A stretch of DNA of 64,000 nt from Leptospira sp. GIMC2001 (GCF_028462125.1 NZ_CP115468.1:1820097-1884096); one strand, 5' to 3'. Shown: positions 49,033-58,716, counted from the stretch's first letter. Made by a program: numbers and translations. Notes: a model not told the origin generated them from the letters alone.

Positions 49033-50259
49033 TCAATAGAGAATTCTTGTACGGATGGAATGTGGATGTTCCTTGATTCGGTTTTTTAGTTCATCACCCA
49101 AATTCTTATCAATCTCCATGGATAGATAACCAATCTGCATAGATGTAGATAGATTTTGAGTCAAAATATTTCCACCCATATCACTTACTATACTATTGAT
49201 ATCACGTAAGAAACCTGGTTGGTTCTTATGAATATTTAGAATTCTGTGAAACCCTGGTTTGATTGTGCCAAGTTCAATATTGGGAAAATTTACCGATAGA
49301 GAAGTGGATCCGTTGTTGATGAATTTTAATAATTTTTCTGCGACTTCTGTTCCAATATTTTTCTGAGCCTCTTCCGTGCTTCCACCAATATGAGAAGTGA
49401 GAACAACATTTTCTAAATTGTGCAATGGAGATTTATAAGATTCACCATTTGCTTTAGGCTCTTCTGGAAAAACATCAACGGCAGCCCCAGCCAAATGACC
49501 AGACTTGAGTGCTTCAGTAAGATCATCAATTTGTAGAACTCGACCCCGAGATGCGTTGATCACGTAAGATCCTTTCTTCATTAGTTGAATATGTTTTTTC
49601 TGAAATAGATTCATAGTCTCTTCTGTTTCTGGAACATGAAAAGAAAGAAAATCTACATTCTTAAGTACGTCTTCGTAGGTAGGAAGTGATACTGCATTTC
49701 CAAGAGGAAGCTTGGTTTGGATATCATAAAAAATAACTTTCATACCCATTGACTCAGCAAGGACAGAAACTTGTGATCCGATATGGCCATAGCCAATGAT
49801 ACCTAGAGTTTTGCCTCGGATCTCAAAACATCCGTCGGATACTTTTGTCCATTTGCCTTCGTGATTGTTGCGAATCTGATCGGACAGTCTACGTGCGAGC
49901 ATGATGATTTCGCCAATGACAAGTTCTGCGACGCTACGAGTATTGGAATAGGGCGCATTGAATACGGGAATTGCGCGACCTTCTGCTGCTTGCGTATCCA
50001 CTTGGTTGGTTCCAATGCAAAAGCATCCAATAGAAAGAAGACGTTTCGCTTTTGCAATAACTGGTGCTGTAACATTTGTTTTGGATCGAATTCCAAGGAT
50101 ATGAATATCGGGAATTCTTTCGAGCAATTCCTGCTCAGTCAGGGCAGCTTTTTCTAAGCGGACATTGAATCCATCCGATTCGAAGAGTTGAAATGCGTCT
50201 CTGTGAATGTTCTCGAGTAGGAGAACATTGATTTTTTTCTTGGGATAAGAAACTTCCAT
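49033..50259 (-). CDS. serA: D-3-phosphoglycerate dehydrogenase
   Basis: First enzyme of serine synthesis. From ATG 50259 the protein has 408 residues, like the E. coli-type SerA. NAD binding is in GKTLGIIGYGHIGSQVSVLAESMG, the catalytic Arg/Glu/His appear in INASRGRVLQ, DVFPEEP and LTSHIGGSTEEAQ, and the C-terminal 75 residues form an ACT domain that would give serine feedback. The longer start at 50316 adds 19 hydrophobic residues not seen in the family. Confidence 0.93.
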   Translation of the reverse strand: MEVSYPKKKINVLLLENIHRDAFQLFESDGFNVRLEKAALTEQELLERIPDIHILGIRSKTNVTAPVIAKAKRLLSIGCFCIGTNQVDTQAAEGRAIPVFNAPYSNTRSVAELVIGEIIMLARRLSDQIRNNHEGKWTKVSDGCFEIRGKTLGIIGYGHIGSQVSVLAESMGMKVIFYDIQTKLPLGNAVSLPTYEDVLKNVDFLSFHVPETEETMNLFQKKHIQLMKKGSYVINASRGRVLQIDDLTEALKSGHLAGAAVDVFPEEPKANGESYKSPLHNLENVVLTSHIGGSTEEAQKNIGTEVAEKLLKFINNGSTSLSVNFPNIELGTIKPGFHRILNIHKNQPGFLRDINSIVSDMGGNILTQNLSTSMQIGYLSMEIDKNLGDELKNRIKEHPHSIRTRILY

Positions 50260-50359
50260 AATTATTTTCCATAATCCAATGATCAAATGGAATGGAAATT
50301 GAAATTTTCTTTGCACTCGGAAAAGATTCTAAAACACTGGAAGTCAGAGGTATTTTACT

Positions 50360-50890
50360 TTGAAAAAAATTCTTATCATCTTCCTGACCATTAGTTTTCT
50401 TATTCTAATCAATTGCGGTAAATCTAAGTCAATGGAAATCATTCCTGAGCCGGTCGTGGATCAAGTGTCCATCATCTCCGATGAAATATGCTTAGATTCC
50501 ATACTCTGGGTATTCCCCGCCAATCCATGCATTAGCGTCAAAGGAGAAAAGGACAATACAACACTCAAGACAAGATACTATTTAGTTTACAATTTGAGTA
50601 GCTTTGATGTAGAATTTCCTGTTGGAATCTCGATGCAATTGGGAACAAGTTACAATAATTTATTGAAAGTGAGTACAGAATACGGAGCGACTCTGCAATT
50701 GATATCCGAAATCCCAGAATCTTTGATTTCCACTATTCTTAATTCTGACAAAATCCTCTTAAGCTATACGAATCGAAAAGAAACTCGCAATATAGAGTTA
50801 TCAGCGGGTGATAGATCGGATTTGAAAGACTACTTAACCAAGATTTCAAGCCAACTCAAGTCTGAGCCAAAATTGAAGATCGTTAAATAA
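50360..50890 (+). CDS. Hypothetical lipoprotein
   Basis: This 176-residue protein starts with TTG at 50360, with GAGG 9 bases upstream. The signal MKKILIIFLTISFLILINC gives Cys19 as the lipid site. The mature part has a Cys pair in ICLDSILWVFPANPCIS and a beta-rich part LKTRYYLVYNLSSFDVEFPVG. No family assigned. It is convergent with lysS, with two hairpins between them. Confidence 0.65.
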   Translation: MKKILIIFLTISFLILINCGKSKSMEIIPEPVVDQVSIISDEICLDSILWVFPANPCISVKGEKDNTTLKTRYYLVYNLSSFDVEFPVGISMQLGTSYNNLLKVSTEYGATLQLISEIPESLISTILNSDKILLSYTNRKETRNIELSAGDRSDLKDYLTKISSQLKSEPKLKIVK

Positions 50891-50899
50891 ATAAAATCG

Positions 50900-50968
50900 G
50901 ACTATATTTCAATATCTTTGAATATTCAAATATAGTCTTCTGCTCGAGATTGATTATTCATTCTCGAG
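50900..50968. terminator. Two hairpins between convergent genes
   Basis: GACTATATTT (50900-50909) pairs with AAATATAGTC (50928-50937), 10 bp with an 18-base loop. A second stem, CTCGAGA (50943-50949) and TCTCGAG (50962-50968), follows. They lie between the lipoprotein stop and the lysS stop at 50985, so they may terminate transcripts from both sides. Neither has a long T-run. Confidence 0.55.
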
Positions 50969-50984
50969 ACTAAATCATTCAATT

Positions 50985-52478
50985 CTATTCTTTTCTCATA
51001 AGTGGGAAAAGGATAGTATCACGGATTGATTGGCTGTTGGTGAATAGCATTACCAGTCGATCGATTCCAATTCCAAGGCCGCCTGTCGGTGGCATACCAT
51101 ATTCTAATGCTCGAATATAGTCTTCATCCATCATAAATGCTTCATCGTCTCCAGCTTCTCTCTGTTTCACTTGGTCTTCGAAGCGAGCTTTCTGGTCAAA
51201 AGGATCGTTCAACTCGCTGAATGCGTTACCGATTTCACGGCCAGCAACATAGGGCTCAAAACGTTCAACATAGTTTGGATCATCTTCTCTCGATTTCGCA
51301 AGAGGGGAAATTTCTTTCGGAAAATCTGTAATAAATACAGGTTGGATAAGATTGGGTTCAACCAATTCAGAGAAGACATCATCGGCAACTTTCCAAATCG
51401 AAGTCGCTTTGGATGAATCCACTTTTACTTCTTTTGCCTTCGCCTTAGCTTCCTCGACTGATGTGATTTGGGAAAAATCGATTCCAGAATATTCTTTGAT
51501 GATATCAACATATTTTTTTCTCTTCCAAGGAGCACTGATATCTATCTGATCTTTTCCATAAGCAAACTTGGTTCCGATCCCGATTTTTTCGGCAACGCCA
51601 ATCACCATTTTCTCAGTGAGAGTAAGCATTGTCTCCATGTCACCGTAAGCCATGTAAACTTCGAGCATGGTAAACTCTGGATTGTGCTTGGTCGAAATTC
51701 CTTCATTACGAAAATTTCTATTCAATTCAAATACACGATCCATCCCACCGACGATCAATCTCTTAAGATAGAGTTCTGGTGCAATTCGCAGGAATAAATC
51801 CATATCCATCGTATTGTGATGAGTGATAAAAGGTTTTGCGGCTGCACCTCCGGCAATCACTTGCATCATCGGAGTCTCCACTTCGAGGAAACCTTCATTG
51901 ATTAGAAAATTTCGAATTTCTTGTACAATTTTACTACGTGTTAGAAAGGTTTTCTTGACATGATCGTTAACAACAAGATCAACGTAACGCATTCTATAAC
52001 GTTGTTCAACGTCCGAGAATGCGTCATAGATAACCCCATCTTTTTCCTTCACGGTTGGAAGAGGGCGTATGCATTTGGCAAGTAGTGTAACTTTCGTTAG
52101 ATGAAGTGTGATTTCTCCTTTTTGTGTTCGAAAAAGAAATCCTTCGATACCAATATGATCTCCAAGATCGAGTGATTTGAAAATTTTATAATTGTCCTCG
52201 CCCATATCGTCGCGAGCAGCATAGATTTGAATCAATCCTTGTTTGTCTTTGAGATGTCCAAAACTTGCTTTGCCCATAACTCTTTTGGCATGCAATCTTC
52301 CAGCCATAAGATAGGATTTCTTTGTTTCTGCGTCTTCGTCTTTGAATGTATCAATTAAGTTTTGCGAGAAACCATTTGGGAAAAAACGAAGCGGATAGGG
52401 ATTGATGCCTTGGCTTTCTAAGTCACGAACCTTTTGGATTCTTTGTTGTATGAGTTCGTTTGATTCTTTGTCTTCCAT
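50985..52478 (-). CDS. lysS: Lysyl-tRNA synthetase (class II)
   Basis: This 497-residue protein charges tRNA-Lys. It has an N-terminal OB-fold anticodon domain, then class II motif 1 around [22 protein letters not shown], motif 2 [26 protein letters not shown] and motif 3 [49 protein letters not shown] is also typical. The length is that of E. coli LysS. It lies 4 bases after the YdcF-like gene. Confidence 0.97.
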   Translation of the reverse strand: MEDKESNELIQQRIQKVRDLESQGINPYPLRFFPNGFSQNLIDTFKDEDAETKKSYLMAGRLHAKRVMGKASFGHLKDKQGLIQIYAARDDMGEDNYKIFKSLDLGDHIGIEGFLFRTQKGEITLHLTKVTLLAKCIRPLPTVKEKDGVIYDAFSDVEQRYRMRYVDLVVNDHVKKTFLTRSKIVQEIRNFLINEGFLEVETPMMQVIAGGAAAKPFITHHNTMDMDLFLRIAPELYLKRLIVGGMDRVFELNRNFRNEGISTKHNPEFTMLEVYMAYGDMETMLTLTEKMVIGVAEKIGIGTKFAYGKDQIDISAPWKRKKYVDIIKEYSGIDFSQITSVEEAKAKAKEVKVDSSKATSIWKVADDVFSELVEPNLIQPVFITDFPKEISPLAKSREDDPNYVERFEPYVAGREIGNAFSELNDPFDQKARFEDQVKQREAGDDEAFMMDEDYIRALEYGMPPTGGLGIGIDRLVMLFTNSQSIRDTILFPLMRKE

Positions 52479-52482
52479 AATA

Positions 52483-53151
52483 TTAGTAATAGCCTCTAAA
52501 CTTGTAGTATATGTATAAAAATAGCTCTTTTGTCATATGTCCTACACCCGCTTCAGTTAGAAACCAATTTGTTGATGTATAACCTGAAGTTGCAGGGTAA
52601 ATGGAGACTTCTATGCCGATTGGATTTAAGTTCTTTTTGTACGTATTCAAAATCCTCTGCGATTTGTACTCGTCTGTAAAAACCAAAATGGATTTTGAAG
52701 GATCATTTACGAGATTCTTAATCAAACCCTTGGAAATATAGAAACTAGATCCTGACTCGCCCTCTGACTGATTGATAAAAGAGATCTTTTCTTCCTTGAT
52801 GCTAATATCCGATAGAGATTGCAGAATTTTTTCCCGTCTAGAATTTGCATCCTTATCAATGAGGATTTCCGAATCATTGCCGATTGCGCTTGGTAGAATG
52901 ATCCATACTTTGTCAAAAATTTCTTTCTTATGCAAAGGCTCGATGAGTTTCCATTGTTTGAAAGAAGAGGTTGAACTCAGTTCGATGACGAGGATATCTG
53001 CCTTCTTCCAGAATCCACCGTATTTCAAAAGAACTGGACTGAATAAGATTAGAGCGATAAAGCCCAAGGAAGGAATTCCCACTCCCCAGAAAATCAATCT
53101 GGCTTTGGCAAATAAATCCCCGACGGGCATACTGGAAACAGGTCCTGGCAT
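52483..53151 (-). CDS. YdcF/DUF218-like membrane protein
   Basis: From ATG 53151 the protein has 222 residues with one membrane segment near residues 20-40 ([21 protein letters not shown]). The soluble part has [12 protein letters not shown] near the front and [19 protein letters not shown] and [33 protein letters not shown] at the end, which resembles the DUF218 family (ElyC/SanA/YdcF). The family's ExxxA and His residues were not traced, so the call is cautious. Starts at 53223 and 53130 are possible. Confidence 0.6.
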   Translation of the reverse strand: MPGPVSSMPVGDLFAKARLIFWGVGIPSLGFIALILFSPVLLKYGGFWKKADILVIELSSTSSFKQWKLIEPLHKKEIFDKVWIILPSAIGNDSEILIDKDANSRREKILQSLSDISIKEEKISFINQSEGESGSSFYISKGLIKNLVNDPSKSILVFTDEYKSQRILNTYKKNLNPIGIEVSIYPATSGYTSTNWFLTEAGVGHMTKELFLYIYYKFRGYY

Positions 53152-53205
53152 CTTCCGGTAAGTTCTCTCTGAAATCGGAATCTGACAAGAGAAAAACCAA
53201 AAAAC

Positions 53206-53233
53206 TTGACTCACCACCTTCATTCCCTAACTT
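53206..53233 (+). promoter_or_regulatory. Possible promoter of tRNA-Leu
   Basis: TTGACT (53206-53211), a 16-base spacer and TAACTT (53228-53233) lie 15 bases before the tRNA-Leu gene. The -10 match is weak. The elements overlap the alternative start region of the - strand YdcF-like gene. Confidence 0.4.
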
Positions 53234-53247
53234 GGCATTACGTTTGC

Positions 53248-53329
53248 GCTCGGATGGTGGAATTGGTAGACACGCTACTTTGAGGTGGTAGTTCCGAAAG
53301 GTGTGGGGGTTCGAGTCCCCCTTCGAGCA
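53248..53329 (+). tRNA. tRNA-Leu (anticodon GAG)
   Basis: The 82-base gene has acceptor GCTCGGA/TTCGAGC (one G-U pair) and anticodon stem CTACT/GGTAG with loop TTGAGGT, giving anticodon GAG. A long variable arm GTTCCGAAAGGTGT fits a class II tRNA, and the T arm is GGGGG-TTCGAGT-CCCCC. CCA is not encoded. The accessory region to 62.1 kb begins right after it, but no copy of the tRNA 3' end was found that would mark an att site. Confidence 0.93.
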
Positions 53330-53626
53330 TATCTTATTACTACTCCCCACAATACTCTCACCTAAGCTAAATATCTTCTCACTGCTAGTTTTCACTTTAC
53401 CTGAAGATAATAAATCACCTAAGTTCTTCTTGCTACTACTTCTAAGAGCTACTTGCTTGTTCACCGTATAACTGCTACAAGATAAAGACTCACCCTCTGT
53501 ATAACTGCCTGTGAAAAATAACCTAGCTAAGTCCTTATTGTATCTTAAGTTTCCTAAGAAGGATAGCTCATCTAGATACACCTGAGACCACTTAGGTGAC
53601 ACGTAGTAGTATTCCAAAGAATATAC

Positions 53627-53887
53627 TCACGGAGAGGCATGAAATTCATTTTGAGCTATAATAGCTATTTTGATCCTCATGCTGGATTCGAATCTATACC
53701 TGTTATAAAATACTTCCATATACTCAAATAGAAAAAATCGAGTTTTTTTATATCTTTTGTGGATTAAAAACTCTCTTTGTAATGTTGAGAAAAACGATTC
53801 GGCTGGAGCATTATCATAACAGTTATCTTTCCCGCTAATATTTTGAGTAAACCTTTTTATGATTTCCCTCTGTAGCTTGAGAAGGAG
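53627..53887 (-). mobile_element. IS3-family transposase OrfB, C-terminal remnant
   Basis: The open stretch of 86 codons on the - strand reads FTQNISGKDNCYDNAPAESF, FSTLQREFLIHKRYKK, then LFEYMEVFYNRYRFESSM. This is the end of the IS3 integrase core (SMSGKGxCYDNAxxESFFxTLKxE...EYIExFYNRxRxHSxL) with the last catalytic Glu in the AESFF part. An in-frame stop at 53888-53890 precedes it, the DDE start is missing, and no inverted repeats were seen, so it is an inactive fragment. Bases 53340-53626 hold no gene I can name. Confidence 0.8.
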
Positions 53888-54066
53888 TTATTCTTTTTCT
53901 AATTCAAGTGGCCTTAAAAGAAGAATTACTTGAGAGGCAGCAACTATTCTTGCAATGCCTGCTGAAAATTCCCAAATCTAAATGATTGAGTGAAATTCTC
54001 ATACTCTTTCTTTCAACAATAATAGTTGACCTTTCATAATACCATTTAAGAAGAATTAAGAAACTT

Positions 54067-54470
54067 ATGATCCATCCAAAAAGCAAATTTCTGGTTTTCT
54101 GGGATATTCTGATTTTAAACTTCGTTATTTATATTGCTATCCAATATCCACTAAGGTATATTATACGATATGAACCTTCTGTTTTTCATCATTTAATGGA
54201 TTATGTGACAACAATATTTTTTGTTTCGATTTAATAGTACAATTTCGAACAGGATACTTGAAGGGTGGTTATCTTGTGTTAGATCAAAAATCCTTTGCCA
54301 AAAGATATCTGAAGGGGCGAGATTCAATCAATTATTATAAAAGATCGTATAATCTTTAAGCGAATTTACTTAAATATAGCTTATCCCTATATTCCAGATC
54401 CCCTATATATTTCTCTTAAGATTCTGAATTTATTTTTCCCTTATTCTCAGCTATTTTTTGAGGTGTAAAT
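54067..54470 (+). pseudogene. Frameshifted cyclic-nucleotide-gated-type K+ channel remnant
   Basis: The ATG at 54067 opens MIHPKSKFLVFWDILILNFV and continues to a stop at 54232-54234. In the next frame, from 54228, the text goes on as DLIVQFRTGYLKGGYLVLDQ, then KSFAKRYLKGRDSIN. Joined as FFVS-DLIVQF this follows the first two helices of KCNH/CNG-type channels (IxPxSxFxxxWD...PY...FFxxDIxxNFxTGY...G.lvxdxkxIAxxYLk). The pore and the cyclic-nucleotide domain are gone. A third frame after 54345 (YPYIPDPLYISLKILNLFFP) may be more of it. Bases 54471-54705 hold nothing clear. Confidence 0.65.
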
Positions 54471-54705
54471 ATTTGTTGTAGTTTTATATTTTTTCTTTAT
54501 GATAGACGATATATTCTCACTGAGTTCAAATTAGATATCAAAAATACGACTAATTTATTTCCAAATATTATACAATAATACAATTTTCGCGAGTATCTTT
54601 GCCTAAAAAATAAACAAGTTTCTAGAAAATTAAGGAAGCTTTATATTCATTGATTATGAATTTAAAAATTGACAACTATCTAAAAATTCTAATATTAGTT
54701 TATAC

Positions 54706-55995
54706 ATGCTCATGCATATTGTTTCAGGCTTTATTTTATTAGGATTTTTCTCGCAATGTATTCCATCAAAAATATTAGATCCTTGTGATCTCGAGAATCC
54801 GTCCTTTTCTGATACATTGGTTATGAAATCATTGATTGGTGACGATTCACCACACTGCGGAGTAAGCGTTCCTAGAGTTCCCGAAGACTCCATACCGCTC
54901 TGTGAGAAAGAGTCATTCGAAATCATCCAGACGAATAATTCAGTTGATTTTACATCCGAACTAAGGACGCAAAGTATTTTAGGAACCTCTGGGATAGCAA
55001 CTGCTGATATCATTTCAATCCAAGGACTTAATGGAATGAACAAATGGCAAGGAGCTGTAATTGCACCTAATGGTAAATTATATGGAATTCCTTTTAACTC
55101 CACGAGTGTATTGATTCTAAACCCAAATGATAACTCAATTGATACAACGAGTATTTCAGGTCTAAGTGGATCTTTAAAATGGGTTGGTGGAGTTCTAGCG
55201 ACTAATGGAAAAATTTATGGAATTCCATTTAACTCAGCGAGTGTCCTTATCATTGATCCAACTAACAATACTATAGATACTACATCGATAACCGGTTTCA
55301 CGGATAATGGCAAATGGGTTGGTGGGGTTCTTGCCCCTAATGGAAAAATTTATGGAATTCCATATAATTCAACCAGCGTCTTAATTATAGATCCACAGAA
55401 TAATACTGCAGAAACTACATCCATTACTGGTCTCATTGATAGTACTAAATGGGCAGGTGGAGTTCTTGCGCCTAATGGCAAGATTTATGGAATTCCATTT
55501 GACTCAACGAGTGTTCTTGTCATTGACCCGACTAGCAATACAGTGGATACCTCCTCGATGTCTGGTTTGACAGGATCTATAAAATGGTATGGAGGGGTAC
55601 TTGCACCTAACGGTAAAATTTATGGAATACCTCGTAGATCAGAGAGTGTGCTTATTATCGATCCTATCAATAATACAACTGATACTAACACAATTACTGG
55701 GTTGACTGGCGATGATAAATGGTATGGTGGGGCACTAGCTCCAAATGGTCTCATTTATGGAATTCCAAATTTTTCAACAAGTGTATTGATTATTGATCCA
55801 ACTAAGAATGTTGCAGATATTGCTTCGATATCAGGACTCTCAGGCAATGCCAAATGGATAAGCGGAGTGCTTGCAAACAATGGAAAGGTCTATGGAATTC
55901 CATTTACTTCAACAACTGGTTTAGTTATAGATACAAAATCTAATGGAATTCTCTGCAAAGCCATTACAGAGTCCGCTTATTTAAATAAATACTGA
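54706..55995 (+). CDS. Lipoprotein with N-terminal PCD/PHC module and seven 45-residue repeats
   Basis: This 429-residue protein has a signal segment with lipid-site C18 (GFFSQC), then a short module with PCD (C27) and IGDDSPHCG (C51). After a linker it has seven repeats of exactly 45 residues from about residue 117, each with KWxGGVLAPNGKIYGIP, STSVLIIDPxNN and TTSITGLTG. The first strand DIISIQGLNG before repeat 1 can close the ring with repeat 7, as in seven-bladed propellers. The fold and surface location are inferred. Its N-terminal module is shared with the gene at 59043. A second Met at 54712 may be the start. Confidence 0.8.
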   Translation: MLMHIVSGFILLGFFSQCIPSKILDPCDLENPSFSDTLVMKSLIGDDSPHCGVSVPRVPEDSIPLCEKESFEIIQTNNSVDFTSELRTQSILGTSGIATADIISIQGLNGMNKWQGAVIAPNGKLYGIPFNSTSVLILNPNDNSIDTTSISGLSGSLKWVGGVLATNGKIYGIPFNSASVLIIDPTNNTIDTTSITGFTDNGKWVGGVLAPNGKIYGIPYNSTSVLIIDPQNNTAETTSITGLIDSTKWAGGVLAPNGKIYGIPFDSTSVLVIDPTSNTVDTSSMSGLTGSIKWYGGVLAPNGKIYGIPRRSESVLIIDPINNTTDTNTITGLTGDDKWYGGALAPNGLIYGIPNFSTSVLIIDPTKNVADIASISGLSGNAKWISGVLANNGKVYGIPFTSTTGLVIDTKSNGILCKAITESAYLNKY

Positions 55996-56383
55996 TAAAG
56001 TGTAATTATTTTCCAATCCTCATTTATTAATTAATATCTTCTCACCAATTCTAGTGTCACCGGAATCTTTAACTTATATATATTAAATAAAATAATGAGT
56101 TATCGTTACTTAGGTAAAAACAGAGTTCTTAGATATTTAGAACGAAACTATGGTCTTAACTAAACAGACTAGCCTTATTTGATAAAAATAAATGCACTTT
56201 TAAGGTCGATTCTTAAGGATGAACATATTGGAAGAATTTAAAACGTTAATATAGGGGAATAAAAAATATAACTAATAAGTTTTGCAATTATTTTTATCCT
56301 CAATTCTAGCATTGCGGTTTAATATTATTATACTTGCAAATAAATATATATTAATTCTTTAATTTAGTTATCAATCAAAGTTT
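55996..56383. other. AT-rich stretch without supported gene
   Basis: The 388 bases are AT-rich. A 22-codon open frame at 56095-56163 (MSYRYLGKNRVLRYLERNYG) looks protein-like but has no ribosome binding site or recognised family, so it is not called. No promoter or hairpin stands out. Confidence 0.4.
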
Positions 56384-56728
56384 ATGGGAAATCAATCTTA
56401 TCCTTCAATCAATAATCAAGTGAGACATATTATGAAAGCTATACAATCTGGTTCTCGTTTAAAGGTGTCTGGAGAGGATGGAACTATGGCAGATTCCTTC
56501 ACTGGAGCGGCCGAGATTCATGATTGGATAATTTCGTACGATTCTAAAGATGGGGTTTTCATTGGTGAATTGACTTGGGGAAATTTAGAGCACGGTGCTT
56601 CCTATGGACAAAAAGGTAGTTTTCGTTGGAACCAATCAGATTTTAAAACACGGTTACTTTTATCTTTGAATGCAAGTAAAAGAGAAGGGAATGCAAAAAG
56701 AAATTTCCATTGGTCATTAATACACTAA
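56384..56728 (+). CDS. Hypothetical protein
   Basis: This 114-residue protein has no signal or membrane segment. It has a Gly-rich early part (GSRLKVSGEDGTMADSFTGA), then IHDWIISYDSKDGVFIGELTW. It ends in a polar stretch rich in Lys, Arg and Asn. No family recognised. No good ribosome binding site precedes the ATG. It stands alone in the accessory region, between the repeat lipoprotein and decayed sequence. Confidence 0.5.
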   Translation: MGNQSYPSINNQVRHIMKAIQSGSRLKVSGEDGTMADSFTGAAEIHDWIISYDSKDGVFIGELTWGNLEHGASYGQKGSFRWNQSDFKTRLLLSLNASKREGNAKRNFHWSLIH

Positions 56729-56734
56729 ATTCAA

Positions 56735-56989
56735 TAAATTATTTAATTTAGATAATTTGGATAGGCTTGCTATTCAGGATTATACTTATCTTCGAGCTTT
56801 ATTAGTTGCATATAGTATCATGCACGGACTTTAGTCTTGGTTCTTGTTCACTTGACTAGATACAAATTGTTGGACGACAGAGTTTTTTAATCTACCAATC
56901 TAAACTACAATAATATTTCTGATTATGGCAGATACAATGCAGTTTTTGAGGATTTAAGAACTGAAGCGGACTTTTTGGAAAAGATTTAA
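56735..56989 (+). pseudogene. Decayed protein-coding remnant in two frames
   Basis: Two open pieces read like protein. One frame up to the stop at 56832-56834 gives NLDNLDRLAIQDYTYLRALL then VAYSIMHGL. Another frame ending at 56987-56989 gives LNYNNISDYGRYNAVFEDLR then TEADFLEKI after a stop near 56890. Neither has a proper start. They may be parts of one broken gene. No family recognised. The rest of 56990-57122 shows nothing clear. Confidence 0.35.
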
Positions 56990-57122
56990 ATATTGACTAA
57001 AAAAAAATGTCCGAATTCACTTGATGATTGACGACTGAAGAAATAATCAAATCAGCATTGTAACCAGCTATAAATTAAATTCCTAAAAAGCATTTGTTTG
57101 TTGTTACTTGCATATATATTAA

Positions 57123-57890
57123 ATGAAAATAGTATTTTCCAAAGATCATCTTTTAAAAGTATTTGTTTCAACATATCAGATCACGCGAGTTATTGATATT
57201 GAAGTCGACCAATTTTTGAATCCAACTGAAAACACTCTTCTTTGCGATTGGATTGATGGGATGGATTTAATAAGGAAGACAAATACTCAATTAGATCATT
57301 ATAGAAACACTTTCAACTCTTCTATACCAGAAACTGACTTTACCAAATTATGGACTTCTAATACATCGACTCTAGGCGATCTCGCAGAAATTATATCCAA
57401 ACACTCTGAACCAATGGAAATTAGCCCATGGAAATTTGGAGGCCGACAATCTAAACATGGAAGTATTTTAAGGTTTCTATTGAAAAAACTAAATTCTTTT
57501 GATTCGAAGAAACGAATAACTGGAACCACATCCATAAACACTCTAGCTAAAAAGAAAGATTGGTTTTTTGTTGATAAAATAAATACAGCATTTCCTGGAA
57601 TACTTCCTCCACCGATATTTATATCCCATTCAAAGCTTGTCCCAATTCACATTCGTAGGATCCAGAAGTTTTTTCTAATCACATTAGTTGCTTTGGCCAT
57701 AGGTCTAATATCATCTATTTTCTACAATTGGATAGAGTTATTTTTCGCATTTGTAATTTCACTATTAGCTTTAGTAATTAGTATGCTAATATATAAGAGG
57801 GTCATAAAGATTCCAAAGACTGACCATTATATTTTTCCTGGAATTGGAAGTATGCGAACACTTGTTTGTATAATATGTTCGAAGACGTAA
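57123..57890 (+). CDS. Hypothetical protein with two C-terminal membrane segments
   Basis: This 255-residue protein has a soluble N-terminal part of about 180 residues with no recognised domain (EDLAEI-like helix-rich, with DWIDGMDLIRKTN and SPWKFGGRQSKHGSILRFLL), then two adjacent hydrophobic segments at about 183-200 and 205-223 and a short basic tail. No signal peptide. No ribosome binding site stands out before the ATG. No homologous family known to me. Bases 57891-58227 after it are AT-rich with no supported gene. Confidence 0.6.
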   Translation: MKIVFSKDHLLKVFVSTYQITRVIDIEVDQFLNPTENTLLCDWIDGMDLIRKTNTQLDHYRNTFNSSIPETDFTKLWTSNTSTLGDLAEIISKHSEPMEISPWKFGGRQSKHGSILRFLLKKLNSFDSKKRITGTTSINTLAKKKDWFFVDKINTAFPGILPPPIFISHSKLVPIHIRRIQKFFLITLVALAIGLISSIFYNWIELFFAFVISLLALVISMLIYKRVIKIPKTDHYIFPGIGSMRTLVCIICSKT

Positions 57891-58227
57891 TGAGAATATC
57901 ATGAAGAAAATTCTCTAATATCCAAATTGCATATTTTATCAGGAAGTCTGCAGTTATCTAATTAATTTCTATTATCTACATATTTTTTTTTAATTTTAAT
58001 AATCTCCCTTTTGAAAATTTATTTCAGTTGTATAATATTCATTTCTATTTGATGTCCCTTTTTGTTTTGGAGATACGTAGAATAATTAAACCATTGTGAA
58101 ATAAGTTTTATTTACTTGAAAAGTCGAATGACAATGTATAAAAATTCAATTTTTATTTTGTTTTTAATTATGAAAAGAATGGTGGGTGTGGGAAAGATGT
58201 AACTAAGGACTCTGGAAAAAAATAGAA

Positions 58228-58716
58228 ATGTCAAAATGTAAAATAATGGAAATGCATAATGTTGGAATTGTAGTTGAATCTCTAGATAACGCAGTTTCTT
58301 TTTTTAAAGAAATTGGAATGACACTCGAGGGACGAATGCTTGTAGAAGGTGAGTGGGCTGGCCGAGTAACGGGGCTTGGAGATCAATCTGTCGAGGTGGC
58401 TATGATGGTAACGCCAGACGGGAATAGTCGTTTGGAACTCTCTCAATTTATTTCACCTAAAATCGTTTCTGACCATAGAAATTCACCAGTCAATTCACTC
58501 GGTTATTTACGAGTAATGTTTCGAGTTGATAATTTAAATGAATTGCTTCCGCGAATTGAGAAATACGGAGCTAAGATAGTTGGGGAAGTCGTCCAGTTTG
58601 GTGAAGTCTATAGGCTTTGTTACGTTAGAGGAACGGAAGGAATACTAATCGGATTGGCTGAACAACTTGGAAATGAAACTTCAGAAGATATTATGAAAAA
58701 TTCTGAATATAATTAA
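58228..58716 (+). CDS. VOC-family (glyoxalase/bleomycin-resistance fold) protein
   Basis: This 162-residue protein begins MEMHNVGIVVESLDNAVSFF with the first metal-ligand-type His in the first beta strand, then GNSRLELSQFISPK and GYLRVMFRVDNLNELLPRIEKYGA and ends with RLCYVRGTEGILIGLAEQL, where the last Glu often binds metal. This is a VOC-superfamily plan. The substrate (methylglyoxal, antibiotic or aromatic ring) cannot be told. It stands alone, and bases 58717-59042 after it hold no gene I can support. Confidence 0.8.
   Translation: MSKCKIMEMHNVGIVVESLDNAVSFFKEIGMTLEGRMLVEGEWAGRVTGLGDQSVEVAMMVTPDGNSRLELSQFISPKIVSDHRNSPVNSLGYLRVMFRVDNLNELLPRIEKYGAKIVGEVVQFGEVYRLCYVRGTEGILIGLAEQLGNETSEDIMKNSEYN

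Noticed and set aside
53310..53330. Attachment-site duplication of the tRNA-Leu 3' end
   Set aside because: No second copy of the tRNA 3' end was found by eye toward 62 kb, so no att site is claimed.
52928..53617. 229-codon - strand frame across tRNA-Leu
   Set aside because: It reads through a real tRNA gene and the YdcF-like gene in another frame; only its first 90 codons are kept as a low-interest note.
54654..55103. 149-codon frame on the opposite strand of the repeat lipoprotein
   Set aside because: It is antisense to a well-supported gene with repeat structure, and its residues follow from that gene's codons.
56095..56163. 22-codon frame
   Set aside because: Protein-like but too short, with no ribosome binding site or neighbour support.
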